Source: a virus. Taken from it: a stretch of 38,795 bases of DNA. The notes under the pieces are model-generated. The model worked only from the letters and a program-made list of their open reading frames with translations, made no database searches and was not told the origin of the DNA. The DNA lies in IMG/VR virus record IMGVR_UViG_3300048797_000130, positions 1 to 38,795 of that record, one strand, 5' to 3'. Position numbers and translations under genes: made by a program. Positions 15,295 to 23,354 of the stretch are shown here, one piece after another (the first letter of the stretch is position 1; each line of letters opens with the position of its first letter).

Positions 15295-16155
15295 CTAGGA
15301 TGTGAGGGGTGACATGATTTTCTTTTGCTTCGGAGGAGTCGCCTGCAGGAGGTTCCCCGTGGCCCTGAAATGGTCTTTCCAGACGGAGAGCGTGTCCGGG
15401 AGGTCGCTCGACGCGGGACGCAAGAGATTGGACCGTACAGCGTCCTCGATCTCGTGCTTCCCGAGTTGGCTCTGCATGTAAGCCACGGCTGGCTGGGCGA
15501 GTTCGGCCAAGGTCTTGAGCACCGTTTCCCGGTACACGGTCTCGGCTTGCTCGTCTTCGGCTCGCTTCCATTCCGGGGTGTCCATCTTCTCCAACTCATC
15601 GAACCGCTTGCCCGACTCGAGCAACCGGTCCCGAACGAGGATGGCTTTTACCGCCCGCTCATCGAAGACGCATGGCGTGAATGCGCCCGGAGGAGCCGGG
15701 ATGCTGGACTCGCCCGCACCGTCCAGGTATCTGCGTTCGCGGTCGGTGAACTTCATCGGTGTCCCGCCCCACTCGCCCTGCAAGAGCCAGAACGGCTTGA
15801 CGTAGAGACCTTGCGAGTGCCACATGAAGTGCTGGTAGTCCGATACCAAGGCTCGGGTCGCTACCTGTTCCCCTTGGGTCGGCTGTTCGGACCAGTGAAG
15901 CCGAAATCCTTCCGCGGTCGCCGGTTCGACCAGCCTTATCGGCAAGGCCGTGTAAAGCGCCCAGAGCGGGCGATCCGGCTGGAGATTGAAGGGTGACTCC
16001 CTCCAATCCGCGCGGGGCTCGAACTTCCTGAACCGGAGGTGCGAGGCGTTGGAGAGCTTGGGCGAAATCTCCCTCAACCGTCGCTCCCAGCCCTCTGGGG
16101 GCAGCGTCTCGAACTCGGGCAGCACGTATTCGTGCAAACTGAGGCTATACGGCAT
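15295..16155 (-). CDS. 286-aa structural/connector protein
   Basis: A 286-residue protein starting in a TAATG overlap with the small upstream gene. It begins MPYSLSLHEYVLPEFETLPP, contains PLWALYTALPIRLVEPATAE, and from about residue 165 has a charged helical part (LLESGKRFDELEKMDTPEWK, AEDEQAETVYRETV) ending MSPLTS. Gene order relative to capsid and tail suggests a virion connector or head protein. No known family is recognised. Confidence 0.5.
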   Translation of the reverse strand: MPYSLSLHEYVLPEFETLPPEGWERRLREISPKLSNASHLRFRKFEPRADWRESPFNLQPDRPLWALYTALPIRLVEPATAEGFRLHWSEQPTQGEQVATRALVSDYQHFMWHSQGLYVKPFWLLQGEWGGTPMKFTDRERRYLDGAGESSIPAPPGAFTPCVFDERAVKAILVRDRLLESGKRFDELEKMDTPEWKRAEDEQAETVYRETVLKTLAELAQPAVAYMQSQLGKHEIEDAVRSNLLRPASSDLPDTLSVWKDHFRATGNLLQATPPKQKKIMSPLTS

Positions 16156-16388
16156 TATTCCAGGATGTGTCCGCCGGCCGTCACCTTGACGCCATCGGGC
16201 CGCTCTCGGACGACATGGATCTCGTCGTTTGCGATTGGGCCGGGTGGTTCCAGAGCCGCCGCGAGCTCGACTTGATTCTCTTCGGCCAGCGGTTCCGGTG
16301 CTCGTCTGTCCTCTTCCGGGAGCCTCGCAGCGATAAATGCTCTCTCGAGCGCCGTGTCCTGATCGGGTGATCTCCGATCTTTGTCCAT
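16155..16388 (-). CDS. 77-aa acidic protein
   Basis: A 77-residue, highly charged protein (MDKDRRSPDQDTALERAFIA...), rich in Glu and Pro, ending IHVVRERPDGVKVTAGGHIL. The stop overlaps the next ATG as TAATG, so it is likely translated together with the 286-residue protein. The Val-rich C-terminal strand pair looks folded; the rest may be disordered. Function is unknown. Confidence 0.5.
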   Translation of the reverse strand: MDKDRRSPDQDTALERAFIAARLPEEDRRAPEPLAEENQVELAAALEPPGPIANDEIHVVRERPDGVKVTAGGHILE

Positions 16389-16403
16389 TGTCTTATCCCT
16401 CGC

Positions 16404-17567
16404 TTAGTACTGTGCTGAGGTTATGACCACGCCGCGCTTGCTCGCTATCTGGCTTGCGGTAAAGCCGGTGTAGTCGGGGCCAGAAGTCGCTGGCAGCGCA
16501 CCGACGGTCGGGTAGTAATTGGTTGCGCTCGCGGGGTTCCCGGATGCACCGGCAGCCAGAGCGTCCGTACCGACCACGAAGGCGGTTGCGGCCTTCGTCT
16601 TGATCGTGACGTATCCGATATAGCAGAGGTTGGCAGCCGGAATGATTGCGGGAAGGCCGCCTTGCGCTGCCGCTTCGCTGGAATAGTCGCCCGTGTAGTT
16701 GCCCGGAGCGGACTTGAACGAGAGCGTCCCCGCGCCGTCAATGAACGCGGCTATCAAGCCCCACTTGTCGGCCGGGATTGTTCCCAACGCTCCAAACGCC
16801 GTACCCGCCGCCACAGCGGCTTTCGCAATATCGGTCGCGCCGCCAGCGTTGTAGGTGAAGGCGATCGTCGCCAAGTTGGTGTCCGTCGAACCTTTGGCAA
16901 GCGTCGTCGGTATGAGGACGCCGTTGGCACCGCCGGTCCAGAGTCCACCGGGGAATACGGCGCCCGTGATGAGTCCGCAGTTGGCGGGCGTACCGGTCGA
17001 GCCGTAAATACCGATAGTCGGGTAGTAGTTGGTTGCGCTCGCCACGTTTCCAGAAGAACCACCAGCTAGTGCGTCCGTGGCACCGATCCAAGCGGTCGCG
17101 GCCTTGGTCTTGACGGTGATATATCCGAGCCGCGCCTTCGCTGAGACGCGGGGCGGGCAGGCAGCAATGGCCAGCGCTTCCGTGGCGTAGCCCGTTGTGT
17201 TGAGCGACGCCGGCGTCATTGCAATCGTCCCGCCGGTCGGAACGTCGAACACATAGAGCGCCCACGTATCGGCGGGGACGGTCTGAGCGGTTAGGGCGGT
17301 TCCGGTCGTCACAGCCGCTTTGGCTTCCGATGCGGCTTGTCCCGTAATGAGGAAACGGAACGCACCGGTTGCGACCGCCGTATCTGTTGAGCCTCGGCCT
17401 AAGGTCTGTAGGCTGTTCGCGGTGACAGTGGACCACGCCCAGATGGCGGAAAACTCCCACGCGCTGCCCTGAAGATCAGAGACGAGTTTGTTGTACTGAA
17501 TTGCGAGTTGTCGGGCGTCGGAGCCCGGATGGCTCGTTATGTGTTCGAGTTTCGGTAGTCCTGGCAT
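16404..17567 (-). CDS. Duplicated-domain structural protein next to the capsid gene
   Basis: A 387-residue protein with an N-terminal coil region (residues 1-50) and two tandem copies of a beta-rich domain: about residues 53-187 and 222-357. Both share GSTDT, a VPADTWAL/IPADKWGL segment, GYITVKTKAATAWIG/GYVTIKTKAATAFVV, TDALA and ASATNYYPT. It is beside the major capsid gene with an 80-base gap holding a stem-loop. Placement fits a decoration, head-fibre or vertex protein; that is inference. ATG at 17567 follows a GGGGGAG stretch. Confidence 0.65.
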   Translation of the reverse strand: MPGLPKLEHITSHPGSDARQLAIQYNKLVSDLQGSAWEFSAIWAWSTVTANSLQTLGRGSTDTAVATGAFRFLITGQAASEAKAAVTTGTALTAQTVPADTWALYVFDVPTGGTIAMTPASLNTTGYATEALAIAACPPRVSAKARLGYITVKTKAATAWIGATDALAGGSSGNVASATNYYPTIGIYGSTGTPANCGLITGAVFPGGLWTGGANGVLIPTTLAKGSTDTNLATIAFTYNAGGATDIAKAAVAAGTAFGALGTIPADKWGLIAAFIDGAGTLSFKSAPGNYTGDYSSEAAAQGGLPAIIPAANLCYIGYVTIKTKAATAFVVGTDALAAGASGNPASATNYYPTVGALPATSGPDYTGFTASQIASKRGVVITSAQY

Positions 17568-17594
17568 CTTGGAACTCCCCCTAAGAAGTCACCA

Positions 17595-17636
17595 CCACCA
17601 AAGGGAACACCCGGAATTGGATGTCCCCCTTGGCGG
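17595..17636 (-). other. Long stem-loop between the capsid gene and the next gene
   Basis: Two 13-base arms (17595-17607 and 17624-17636) pair fully in the minus-strand RNA if three G-U pairs are allowed; the plus-strand version has A-C mismatches at the same places. The minus-strand stem is not followed by a U-run, so it is not an obvious terminator. It may be a processing site or 3' stabiliser of capsid mRNA. Confidence 0.4.
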
Positions 17637-17647
17637 TTTTATTTATC

Positions 17648-18943
17648 TCAAGAACTGGTCAGATTGCTCGCGTAGCCGGTCGCAGCACGAGAACTGCACA
17701 CGCGCTGCTGGAAGTAGTCGTAGCCGGCCGCGATTTGTGACTTGCCCTGTACTTTGTCGAGCTTGAAGACGGACTTACTCATCTCCTCATCGGGGTTGTC
17801 CGACAGTTCGATCTTACTGATCGCCTTGTCGAAGAACCCGATCAGGGTATTCGGAAGCGCCAGCTGGCTGACGAAATACTGCTCGCCGCTCCCGGCCTTC
17901 ATCGAACCTTCGATGTCTACGTCGCTCCCGTTGTAGCGCCTGCCGCCCAACTCTGCGGCGATCGCGTCGCGCTCCACGCCTTGCGGCAGGATGAAGCGAT
18001 TGATCGTGAAGCCCGAGGCGTTGAAGCAGTCCTGAATCATCTTCTTCTTGACCACGAACCCGAGCCGCTGGCTTGCGATCTGTGCGGACCCAACAGCCCA
18101 CGCTGGGAAAGCGGTCGTCGTCTGGCCTTCGACAGAATTGGCGAGTAGGAAATCGCTGAAGCCCACGGACCAGTTGTTGAAGTCCGTTCCCGTGATCGTG
18201 GAATCGCCATCGGCTTCCGCCGACACGACGAGATCGCCGACCGTCGGGGTGATGCTCGATGAGAAGGTCACATCGATGAAACCAACGCCACTCGTAGCTG
18301 ACGGGGCGGCCGTTACCGTACCGAACTCGACGATCGCAGAAGCGCGTATGAGCGCGATTTTGCCCCCTACCGGGAAGAGTGCGGAGAGGTAGGTATCCTG
18401 AACGCCCGCGTCACCACCTGCCACGAATGTCGAACTGCCGAAGGCGTTCTTGATCGGCATGACCTGTGTGGCCGAACTCGAGCCCGTCGTCGCCACTACG
18501 GCCAGCGTCCCTACCGAGGTGCCGTAGGTCGAGAGACCGATTGCCCGTCCGATCGAGTAGCCGGACATATTGGCCTGGTATGTGGTCTGATCCTCGATCA
18601 TCGCCGCCCGGCTTCTGTTGGAGAGCGCCTGTGCCAGACCCGTGTAGCCGTGCCGCTTGTTCATCTGGGTCGGCATGAACGTCCCGTGCGTCGGTGCCGG
18701 GGTCGTCATCAAGGACTCGTTCCCGCCATCGGGGATCCACGCCGGGAGCCGTGGTTTGGTCAGGATCAGGGGGATGCGGTTCTCGTTGCCCGAGACAACG
18801 ATGTCTTCCTTAGGGTAAGACCTGAACCACTTCTGTTCTTCGGTAAAGAGTTTGACCGCGATCTTGACATCGGTGTTGGCCTTTTCATAAAGGTCAGCCA
18901 TCGAGTTGACAGATGCGGCATTGGAGGAGAATCCGGTTGCCAC
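17648..18943 (-). CDS. Major capsid protein
   Basis: The 431-residue protein lies between a scaffold-like gene and the tail region, the expected place for the capsid. It starts MATGFSSNAASVNSMADLYE with charged N-terminal helix features (ANTDVKIAVKLFTEEQKWF), then LPAWIPDGGNESLMTTPAPT and a long beta-rich middle. The C-terminal part has AIAAELGGRRYNGSDVDIEG. The start codon is GTG and no Shine-Dalgarno is seen upstream, only an A-rich leader after a hairpin. HK97-fold membership is established for such proteins in general; here it is inferred from context. Confidence 0.75.
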   Translation of the reverse strand: MATGFSSNAASVNSMADLYEKANTDVKIAVKLFTEEQKWFRSYPKEDIVVSGNENRIPLILTKPRLPAWIPDGGNESLMTTPAPTHGTFMPTQMNKRHGYTGLAQALSNRSRAAMIEDQTTYQANMSGYSIGRAIGLSTYGTSVGTLAVVATTGSSSATQVMPIKNAFGSSTFVAGGDAGVQDTYLSALFPVGGKIALIRASAIVEFGTVTAAPSATSGVGFIDVTFSSSITPTVGDLVVSAEADGDSTITGTDFNNWSVGFSDFLLANSVEGQTTTAFPAWAVGSAQIASQRLGFVVKKKMIQDCFNASGFTINRFILPQGVERDAIAAELGGRRYNGSDVDIEGSMKAGSGEQYFVSQLALPNTLIGFFDKAISKIELSDNPDEEMSKSVFKLDKVQGKSQIAAGYDYFQQRVCSSRAATGYASNLTSS

Positions 18944-18953
18944 TTTATTTTAA

Positions 18954-18970
18954 GCGCTCTTTGAGAGCGC
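18954..18970 (-). other. GC-rich hairpin just upstream of the capsid start
   Basis: A perfect 6-bp stem GCGCTC/GAGCGC with a five-base loop ends 10 bases before the GTG of the capsid gene in the minus-strand RNA, followed by TTAAAATAAA. It replaces the usual Shine-Dalgarno region and may be a translation-control or RNA-processing element. The downstream stretch is A-rich rather than a U-run, so terminator activity is unlikely. Confidence 0.5.
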
Positions 18971-18990
18971 GGCCTGAGTGAATTTCTGTT

Positions 18991-20265
18991 TTACCGGGCT
19001 CGGAGCGCTCGAGAGCCACTTCGGACGATCGTATCGAACAACTCGCCCTCGGAAGCCGCGCGTTCCTCGACTGGTGGTGTGGGTTTTTCCGGTGCAGTTG
19101 GAGTTTGGGGCTTGGCTGGTTTGACGCCGCGTGCGGCCGCCGCCATCCGGGCCTGACCTTCCCTTGTCGCTTTTTCGGTGACTTGAACGCTCGTGGCCAT
19201 TTCCTTTCGGAGTGCCACCTGACGTGCTACGAGTTGGGCGAACGCCGCGTCCGTGATGTGCGTCTGATTTCTCAGATTGGGGTCCCGGCGTTCTTCTTCC
19301 GTCACGGCTCTCACGAATCGCGGGAACTGGTCCCCCAAGAACTTCTGGTCGTCCGCCGTCAGGAGTTTCGTGTCCACTCCCTCTTGCTGTCCGACGAGTT
19401 GTATCACGCGCGGCGCTTCGGCCCGTAGTGCTACCGGGTCTAGCTGGGTAGCTGTTTCCGCCGACCGGCCAGAGGTCTGAGTCGGTCGTGAAATCTGAGC
19501 AACGCGTTCCCTGACGTTTACCTTCGCTCGGAACTCGGCGTTGTTCGCCCGCTCCAGGAGTTGGCTCACGATGGCCGGATTGGCGACTATCCTGCCCTTG
19601 TCGTCCACCTGGACCAGCGCTTCCAGAAGCGGGTAGCTCCCGTCCGCCGCCGGCTGAAGGATGGGAATGAATGTGTCGAACGATGCCTTCAGGCTGTCGA
19701 AATCCGAGCGTGACGCTATCAAAGCGTCCCGACCTGTTAGCGTCTGTTCTTTCCCGTCCTCGCCCTGAGTCTTCCATTCGGAAAGCCTTTCGAAGTCTTT
19801 CAACTGGTCGTACTGAGCGCGATTCTGTTCGTGCAGGTTCTCGCGCTCGGCGAGTTTCGATAGAATGTTCGGGAGGGCTTCCGGCCGGATCACCGCACCC
19901 CCTTCCTTGAAGACACGGATGTCCTCAACAGGAACAGAGCGCCCCAAGGCCACATAAGTAGCCGGGGTCGTGTCCTTGAACGGATCGTCCTCTGCTGGGA
20001 GTACCTGTGCGGCGGCTGGGGTGGTCCCATCGCTCGGCGCGGGCGTCGCAGTTGCACCGGCTGGCTCGGTCGCTGCCGATGGCTCGGTTGCAGTTTCGGG
20101 AGTAGGCTCAGCGGGGGTAGTCCCCGCGGCACTGGTTGGTCCCGATTCCGGCGACTCATCACCCTCAGAGGTTCCGAAGTCGCCAAACATGGCTCCGACG
20201 TCATTCTCTAGCGGTGTGGCGCTCGAACTATCGCTTGAAGCGACTGCTGCTGCTGGTACGGTCAT
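18991..20265 (-). CDS. Scaffold-like protein
   Basis: A 424-residue protein. The N-terminal 90 residues are disordered and Pro/Ala/Thr/Ser-rich (AAGTTPAEPTPETATEPSAA). A middle section is helical and charged (EALPNILSKLAERENLHEQN, QYDQLKDFERLSEWKTQGED). The C-terminus is basic (about residues 375-424). This low-complexity, coil-rich architecture directly upstream of the capsid gene is what scaffolding proteins of tailed phages look like. No protease motif was seen. Identification is by position and composition, not by a family signature. Confidence 0.6.
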   Translation of the reverse strand: MTVPAAAVASSDSSSATPLENDVGAMFGDFGTSEGDESPESGPTSAAGTTPAEPTPETATEPSAATEPAGATATPAPSDGTTPAAAQVLPAEDDPFKDTTPATYVALGRSVPVEDIRVFKEGGAVIRPEALPNILSKLAERENLHEQNRAQYDQLKDFERLSEWKTQGEDGKEQTLTGRDALIASRSDFDSLKASFDTFIPILQPAADGSYPLLEALVQVDDKGRIVANPAIVSQLLERANNAEFRAKVNVRERVAQISRPTQTSGRSAETATQLDPVALRAEAPRVIQLVGQQEGVDTKLLTADDQKFLGDQFPRFVRAVTEEERRDPNLRNQTHITDAAFAQLVARQVALRKEMATSVQVTEKATREGQARMAAAARGVKPAKPQTPTAPEKPTPPVEERAASEGELFDTIVRSGSRALRAR

Positions 20266-20312
20266 AGTTTACGAAACCATCCTTGTGTGAAGCAAGAGGG
20301 TGAGGGGTTTTT

Positions 20313-20597
20313 CTACTTCTTCGAGGTTAGGGCGCGAATCGCTTTCGCAACTGACGGATTATCCGCACTCCAAGGGTCGGAGGGATTCCAGGACGAAGCG
20401 GGTTGCCGGGAGTCAGCGAGGCCCAAGTGGTTCACGATGTCCGATACCCCGTGCTCGTCCATAGTCGGGAGCACGTTGTCCAGCGTTCGGCCTTTTACGG
20501 CTGTCGCGTCGGCGGCTGCCTTAGGCGGCGGTTGAGGCTTCCTTAGCGGCTTCTGCAGCGGGCCGCCGATCTTGTCGAAGTCGTCTGCGAGACCCAT
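20313..20597 (-). CDS. 94-aa protein of unknown function
   Basis: A 94-residue protein starting MGLADDFDKIGGPLQKPLRK, followed by a Pro/Lys-rich linker, then TMDEHGVSDIVNHLGLADS and a C-terminal SVAKAIRALTSKK. It starts immediately after the upstream stop. It belongs to a group of small genes between the portal and scaffold; possible roles include head assembly or scaffold accessory. The family is unknown. Confidence 0.5.
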   Translation of the reverse strand: MGLADDFDKIGGPLQKPLRKPQPPPKAAADATAVKGRTLDNVLPTMDEHGVSDIVNHLGLADSRQPASSWNPSDPWSADNPSVAKAIRALTSKK

Positions 20598-20954
20598 TCA
20601 AGCCTTCTTGAGAGAGGATAGTGCTTTGAACAAATGCGCCATCGAGGCTTTGGGGGTCGATGCATTCTGCGCGTTGGCCAAGTGCCCTTTGGCCTCAGCG
20701 TGAGCATTGACTGCACCTCCGTTCCCCCGGCTTCTCTTTCCGCGGTGCGTTCCTTTCTTCCCACTCGGCATACCGGTAGCGGCTTCGAGCGGAGAGGATG
20801 GACCCTTGACCTTCTGTGGAAGCGCGCTAACGGCCTCCCCTTGGCTGGCATTCACGAAATCCGCGCCGACCGCTTTGGGGATTCCGAGCGTCGAGTTCCC
20901 TTCAGCGGCCGCGTGCATAGCCGCGTTCTGGGCTTTCGATTGCATTGGACTCAT
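20598..20954 (-). CDS. 118-aa basic, low-complexity protein
   Basis: A 118-residue, Ala/Lys/Gly-rich protein with no clear folded core: MSPMQSKAQNAAMHAAAEGN, a basic linker KKGTHRGKRSRGNGG and a helical end ALSSLKKA. It overlaps its upstream neighbour by ATGA. Basic disordered proteins in the head module often bind DNA or act in assembly; that is only a guess. The antisense strand holds a long open frame that is a shadow. Confidence 0.5.
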   Translation of the reverse strand: MSPMQSKAQNAAMHAAAEGNSTLGIPKAVGADFVNASQGEAVSALPQKVKGPSSPLEAATGMPSGKKGTHRGKRSRGNGGAVNAHAEAKGHLANAQNASTPKASMAHLFKALSSLKKA

Positions 20955-21322
20955 TGTGGTGCTCCCTGCTGAGGTTGCGGTTGTGCGGGATGAGTTGCTG
21001 CCTGTTCTTCAGCCGCGATACTGCCGCCCGTCACCTTGTCCTGGATGTTCACGCCCTTGGGTAGCGGAGGAGCGGGCTGGGACGCGGCGACGATCTGCTG
21101 CATCCGCTGGTACTCGGCAATCGCTACCTGCTGCCATTCCGGGGGCATGCCCTCGAACTTGGCGGAGTCGATCAACTTGGCGAGCTTCCGGCGCCTCATA
21201 TCGGCCAGAAGCGGGTCCTCGTCCGTGGGCATCGCCTGAAATGGTGTCCACGGTGGAGTTGGAGGTACTGGGGGCTGAGGCGGTCCAGCCTGCGGCTCGG
21301 CGGGGAGCATGGGTGCGGTCAC
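20951..21322 (-). CDS. 123-aa Pro-rich protein
   Basis: A 123-residue protein from a GTG in a GTGA overlap. The first 40 residues are Pro-rich, the centre is helical (DPLLADMRRRKLAKLIDSAK, PPEWQQVAIAEYQRMQQIVA), and the C-terminus is Gln/Pro-rich. It sits after the portal region and may be a portal- or scaffold-associated factor; this is inferred from location. No family is recognised. Confidence 0.5.
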   Translation of the reverse strand: MTAPMLPAEPQAGPPQPPVPPTPPWTPFQAMPTDEDPLLADMRRRKLAKLIDSAKFEGMPPEWQQVAIAEYQRMQQIVAASQPAPPLPKGVNIQDKVTGGSIAAEEQAATHPAQPQPQQGAPQ

Positions 21323-21507
21323 GCGGCGGTGTCTCCGTTCGGATCGGCGTTCAACCTTGCGGCTATATCAAGCGCCTGATCGTAGGTGAGTTTTGTGGGA
21401 CGGGTGATAATGTCATCCTCGCCGCGTGCTATGCATACATGCCAGTGGTCATCACGGCACTTCCGTATAGCGTAAGTGGGTATCGGGCCGCTGTCCGTGG
21501 CATTCAT
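21319..21507 (-). CDS. 62-aa protein of unknown function
   Basis: A small protein of 62 residues (MNATDSGPIPTYAIRKCRDD...) with HWHVCIARGEDDI, then a short helix DQALDIAARLNADPNGD. It may form a beta-strand pair followed by a helix. It overlaps both neighbours by four bases (ATGA upstream, GTGA downstream), which supports its reality. Function is unknown. Confidence 0.55.
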   Translation of the reverse strand: MNATDSGPIPTYAIRKCRDDHWHVCIARGEDDIITRPTKLTYDQALDIAARLNADPNGDTAA

Positions 21508-22067
21508 AGGTCGTCGTCCTCGTGTATCAGTAGAAGTACCGGCATCATCTCGTCGTCATCGGCTTCCTGTTGTAGTCGTGCGACTTCGATACGCTCCCAC
21601 TCGCTTTGTGCTTCCAGTTCGCGGTGGGCTTGCATCGCCAGTTCTGCATCGCTTTCCTGTTGCTCTGCTTCCTTCCGCGCGCGGTCGGCTTCTTTGCGGA
21701 GTGCCCTGACTTTGGCGTTTTGCACGGCCACGCGCTCCGTGAACTCCTTTATCTCCATCTCGAGCAGATGCGCGCGGTCGGACAGTACTGGCTGGGCCTT
21801 TTCCTCGGGCAGTGATAGGGCGATCGCTTTGTACTGGACTTCCACCTTGTGCTGCTGCTTCTTCAACTCCGCGAGTCGCTTCCGCTCGGCGTCCAGTCTC
21901 CTCTTGGCTTCTCTCCAACGCAAACGCCTGAAATCGATTGGCTCGTACTTGTTGGGGATGCGCCGACCGCCGCCCGAGGGCTGCTGGATTACGACAGGAG
22001 CGGGAACAGTCGCACCCCACGAATCACCCCACGCATTCCCCCACGATACGCCCCATGCATTAGCCAT
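21504..22067 (-). CDS. Coiled-coil protein with WG-repeat N-terminus
   Basis: A 187-residue protein starting MANAWGVSWGNAWGDSWGA, with four Trp-Gly units spaced three or four residues apart, then a Pro/Gly linker and a long coiled coil of charged heptads (about residues 45-175, for example EAKRRLDAERKRLAELKKQQ). It ends in an acidic tail. The WG motif is a recurring N-terminal element of phage proteins near the decoration/portal genes; its function is not known to me. A structural or assembly role is inferred. Confidence 0.6.
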   Translation of the reverse strand: MANAWGVSWGNAWGDSWGATVPAPVVIQQPSGGGRRIPNKYEPIDFRRLRWREAKRRLDAERKRLAELKKQQHKVEVQYKAIALSLPEEKAQPVLSDRAHLLEMEIKEFTERVAVQNAKVRALRKEADRARKEAEQQESDAELAMQAHRELEAQSEWERIEVARLQQEADDDEMMPVLLLIHEDDDL

Positions 22068-22070
22068 CGG

Positions 22071-23354
22071 TCACGGCCCCCAGGGCGTGCCAGGCGCGCC
22101 GGTTCCGGTAACAGCGACGCCGTTCACCTTCTTTATTTCTGACGCGATCGGCGTTACACCTGCGGCTGTCAGGACGGCTGCGGCGTTCGTGGCTGCGGTC
22201 GGGATGTCGGATACTGCAGAGGGTGAGGCTGGCAGATTGTCAGTCTTGGCTTTGATCGCTCCAACATCCGAGGCGGTCAATCCCGTGACGGAGCCAACTG
22301 CCCCGGTTACAGACGCTACGGCGCCTCCCGCATAAGTGCTTCGCGAGGAGATCGTGGCGTCCAGATTACTTGCCGCGAGACCGACCACAGAACCCACCGC
22401 TCCCGTAACTGAGGCGGGCGTGGAAGCGTTGAGGCTGGTCTTCATTGCCGCCGTGAAGTCGCCTGAGAGTGACGCAACTGGTGTGGCCGCATTGAGAGAG
22501 GTTTTCATGGTAGCCGAGAAGTCACCGCTCACGGTTGCTACCGGAGTAGCGGCGTTCAGGCTCGTCTTCATCGCCGCAGTGAAATCACCCGCTGCCGGCG
22601 CGTTTGTGAGATTTGTAGCCGTTGTGATTGTGCCCGCCGTGATGTTTGTGGTTGACGCTGGGGCGGCTGGGAGGTTGTCGGTCTTCGCCTTGATGGCGGC
22701 GTTATCCCCCGTCCCGCCGGACTTGATCACGGCGAACGCATCTCCGGTCTGGGGCGTGTTCCCGGTGTAGCCGTTGATCGTCAAGCCGGTCCCCAAGGCC
22801 ACGCCGTTCATCACGCTCTTGCCGACGCTCCCAGCCACGGTGAAATCCCCGGCGGTCGCGTCCTGCCAATGAGCGGTTGCGATCGCCGCTGCAGTCAGTT
22901 GGTTCGTCACGGTCGTGACCGTCGTTACCGGAATTGCGTCGTCAACGACGGTCGACTGCGCGATGCACTCAAGCGTGATGAGTGTGGCTTTCGCGCCGAC
23001 AGAATCAGCCGTCTTGCAGGCTATCCGGGTCGAGATCGCCACGGGGATCGGTGGGAAGATAGGTCGGTATCCGGTTGCGATCGTGGTGCCGGTGGAAAGC
23101 GCAACGAGATATTGACCGACAATCACTTCAGAGGCTGCTGCACCCGTCGCCAGTTGCACAACGTCGTAAGTCCCACCCAAAGCTGTAGCGGACTCGACAA
23201 AGAAGCCGGTGATGTAAAGGGCCGCTGCGGTCGAGGCGATCAGCTGGACGTAGGTGGTTGTGAAGACGTTGGCCGCCCCAGACGTGCAGGAGGTGCCCGC
23301 TGCTGGTGCGGTCGGTATCGCGAAGTGGCCGGGGTTCGCGATCTTGACGCTCAC
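22071..23354 (-). CDS. Decoration-like repeat protein
   Basis: A 427-residue protein starting with GTG in a GTGA overlap. Residues 1-140 are a beta-rich domain, with FTTTYVQLIASTAAALYITG and KATLITLECIAQS. Then come three tandem 21-residue units GDF[TS]A[AT]MKTSLNA at residues 256, 277 and 298, two VTGAVGSV units near 316 and 349, and two AIKAKTDNLPA units near 220 and 366. Such shaft-like repeats occur in phage head fibres and decoration proteins. It directly follows the portal gene. Function is inferred. Confidence 0.6.
   Translation of the reverse strand: MSVKIANPGHFAIPTAPAAGTSCTSGAANVFTTTYVQLIASTAAALYITGFFVESATALGGTYDVVQLATGAAASEVIVGQYLVALSTGTTIATGYRPIFPPIPVAISTRIACKTADSVGAKATLITLECIAQSTVVDDAIPVTTVTTVTNQLTAAAIATAHWQDATAGDFTVAGSVGKSVMNGVALGTGLTINGYTGNTPQTGDAFAVIKSGGTGDNAAIKAKTDNLPAAPASTTNITAGTITTATNLTNAPAAGDFTAAMKTSLNAATPVATVSGDFSATMKTSLNAATPVASLSGDFTAAMKTSLNASTPASVTGAVGSVVGLAASNLDATISSRSTYAGGAVASVTGAVGSVTGLTASDVGAIKAKTDNLPASPSAVSDIPTAATNAAAVLTAAGVTPIASEIKKVNGVAVTGTGAPGTPWGP
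22403..22589 (-). repeat. Three 63-bp tandem coding repeats
   Basis: Within the decoration-like gene, three nearly identical 63-base units encode the 21-residue GDF..MKTSLNA.TPVA element. The DNA copies differ at many third positions, so they are old or under protein-level selection. Confidence 0.7.

Noticed and set aside
14430-15599. The full 389-codon frame as one gene
   Set aside because: The first 104 codons lie over the neighbour and read as an Arg/Ser/Pro-rich shadow; the ATG at 15287 is next to that gene stop.
20707-22335. A 542-codon plus-strand open frame across four minus-strand genes
   Set aside because: It is Arg/Ser/Cys-biased, lies opposite well-coupled minus-strand genes, and has no ribosome site; typical high-GC antisense shadow.
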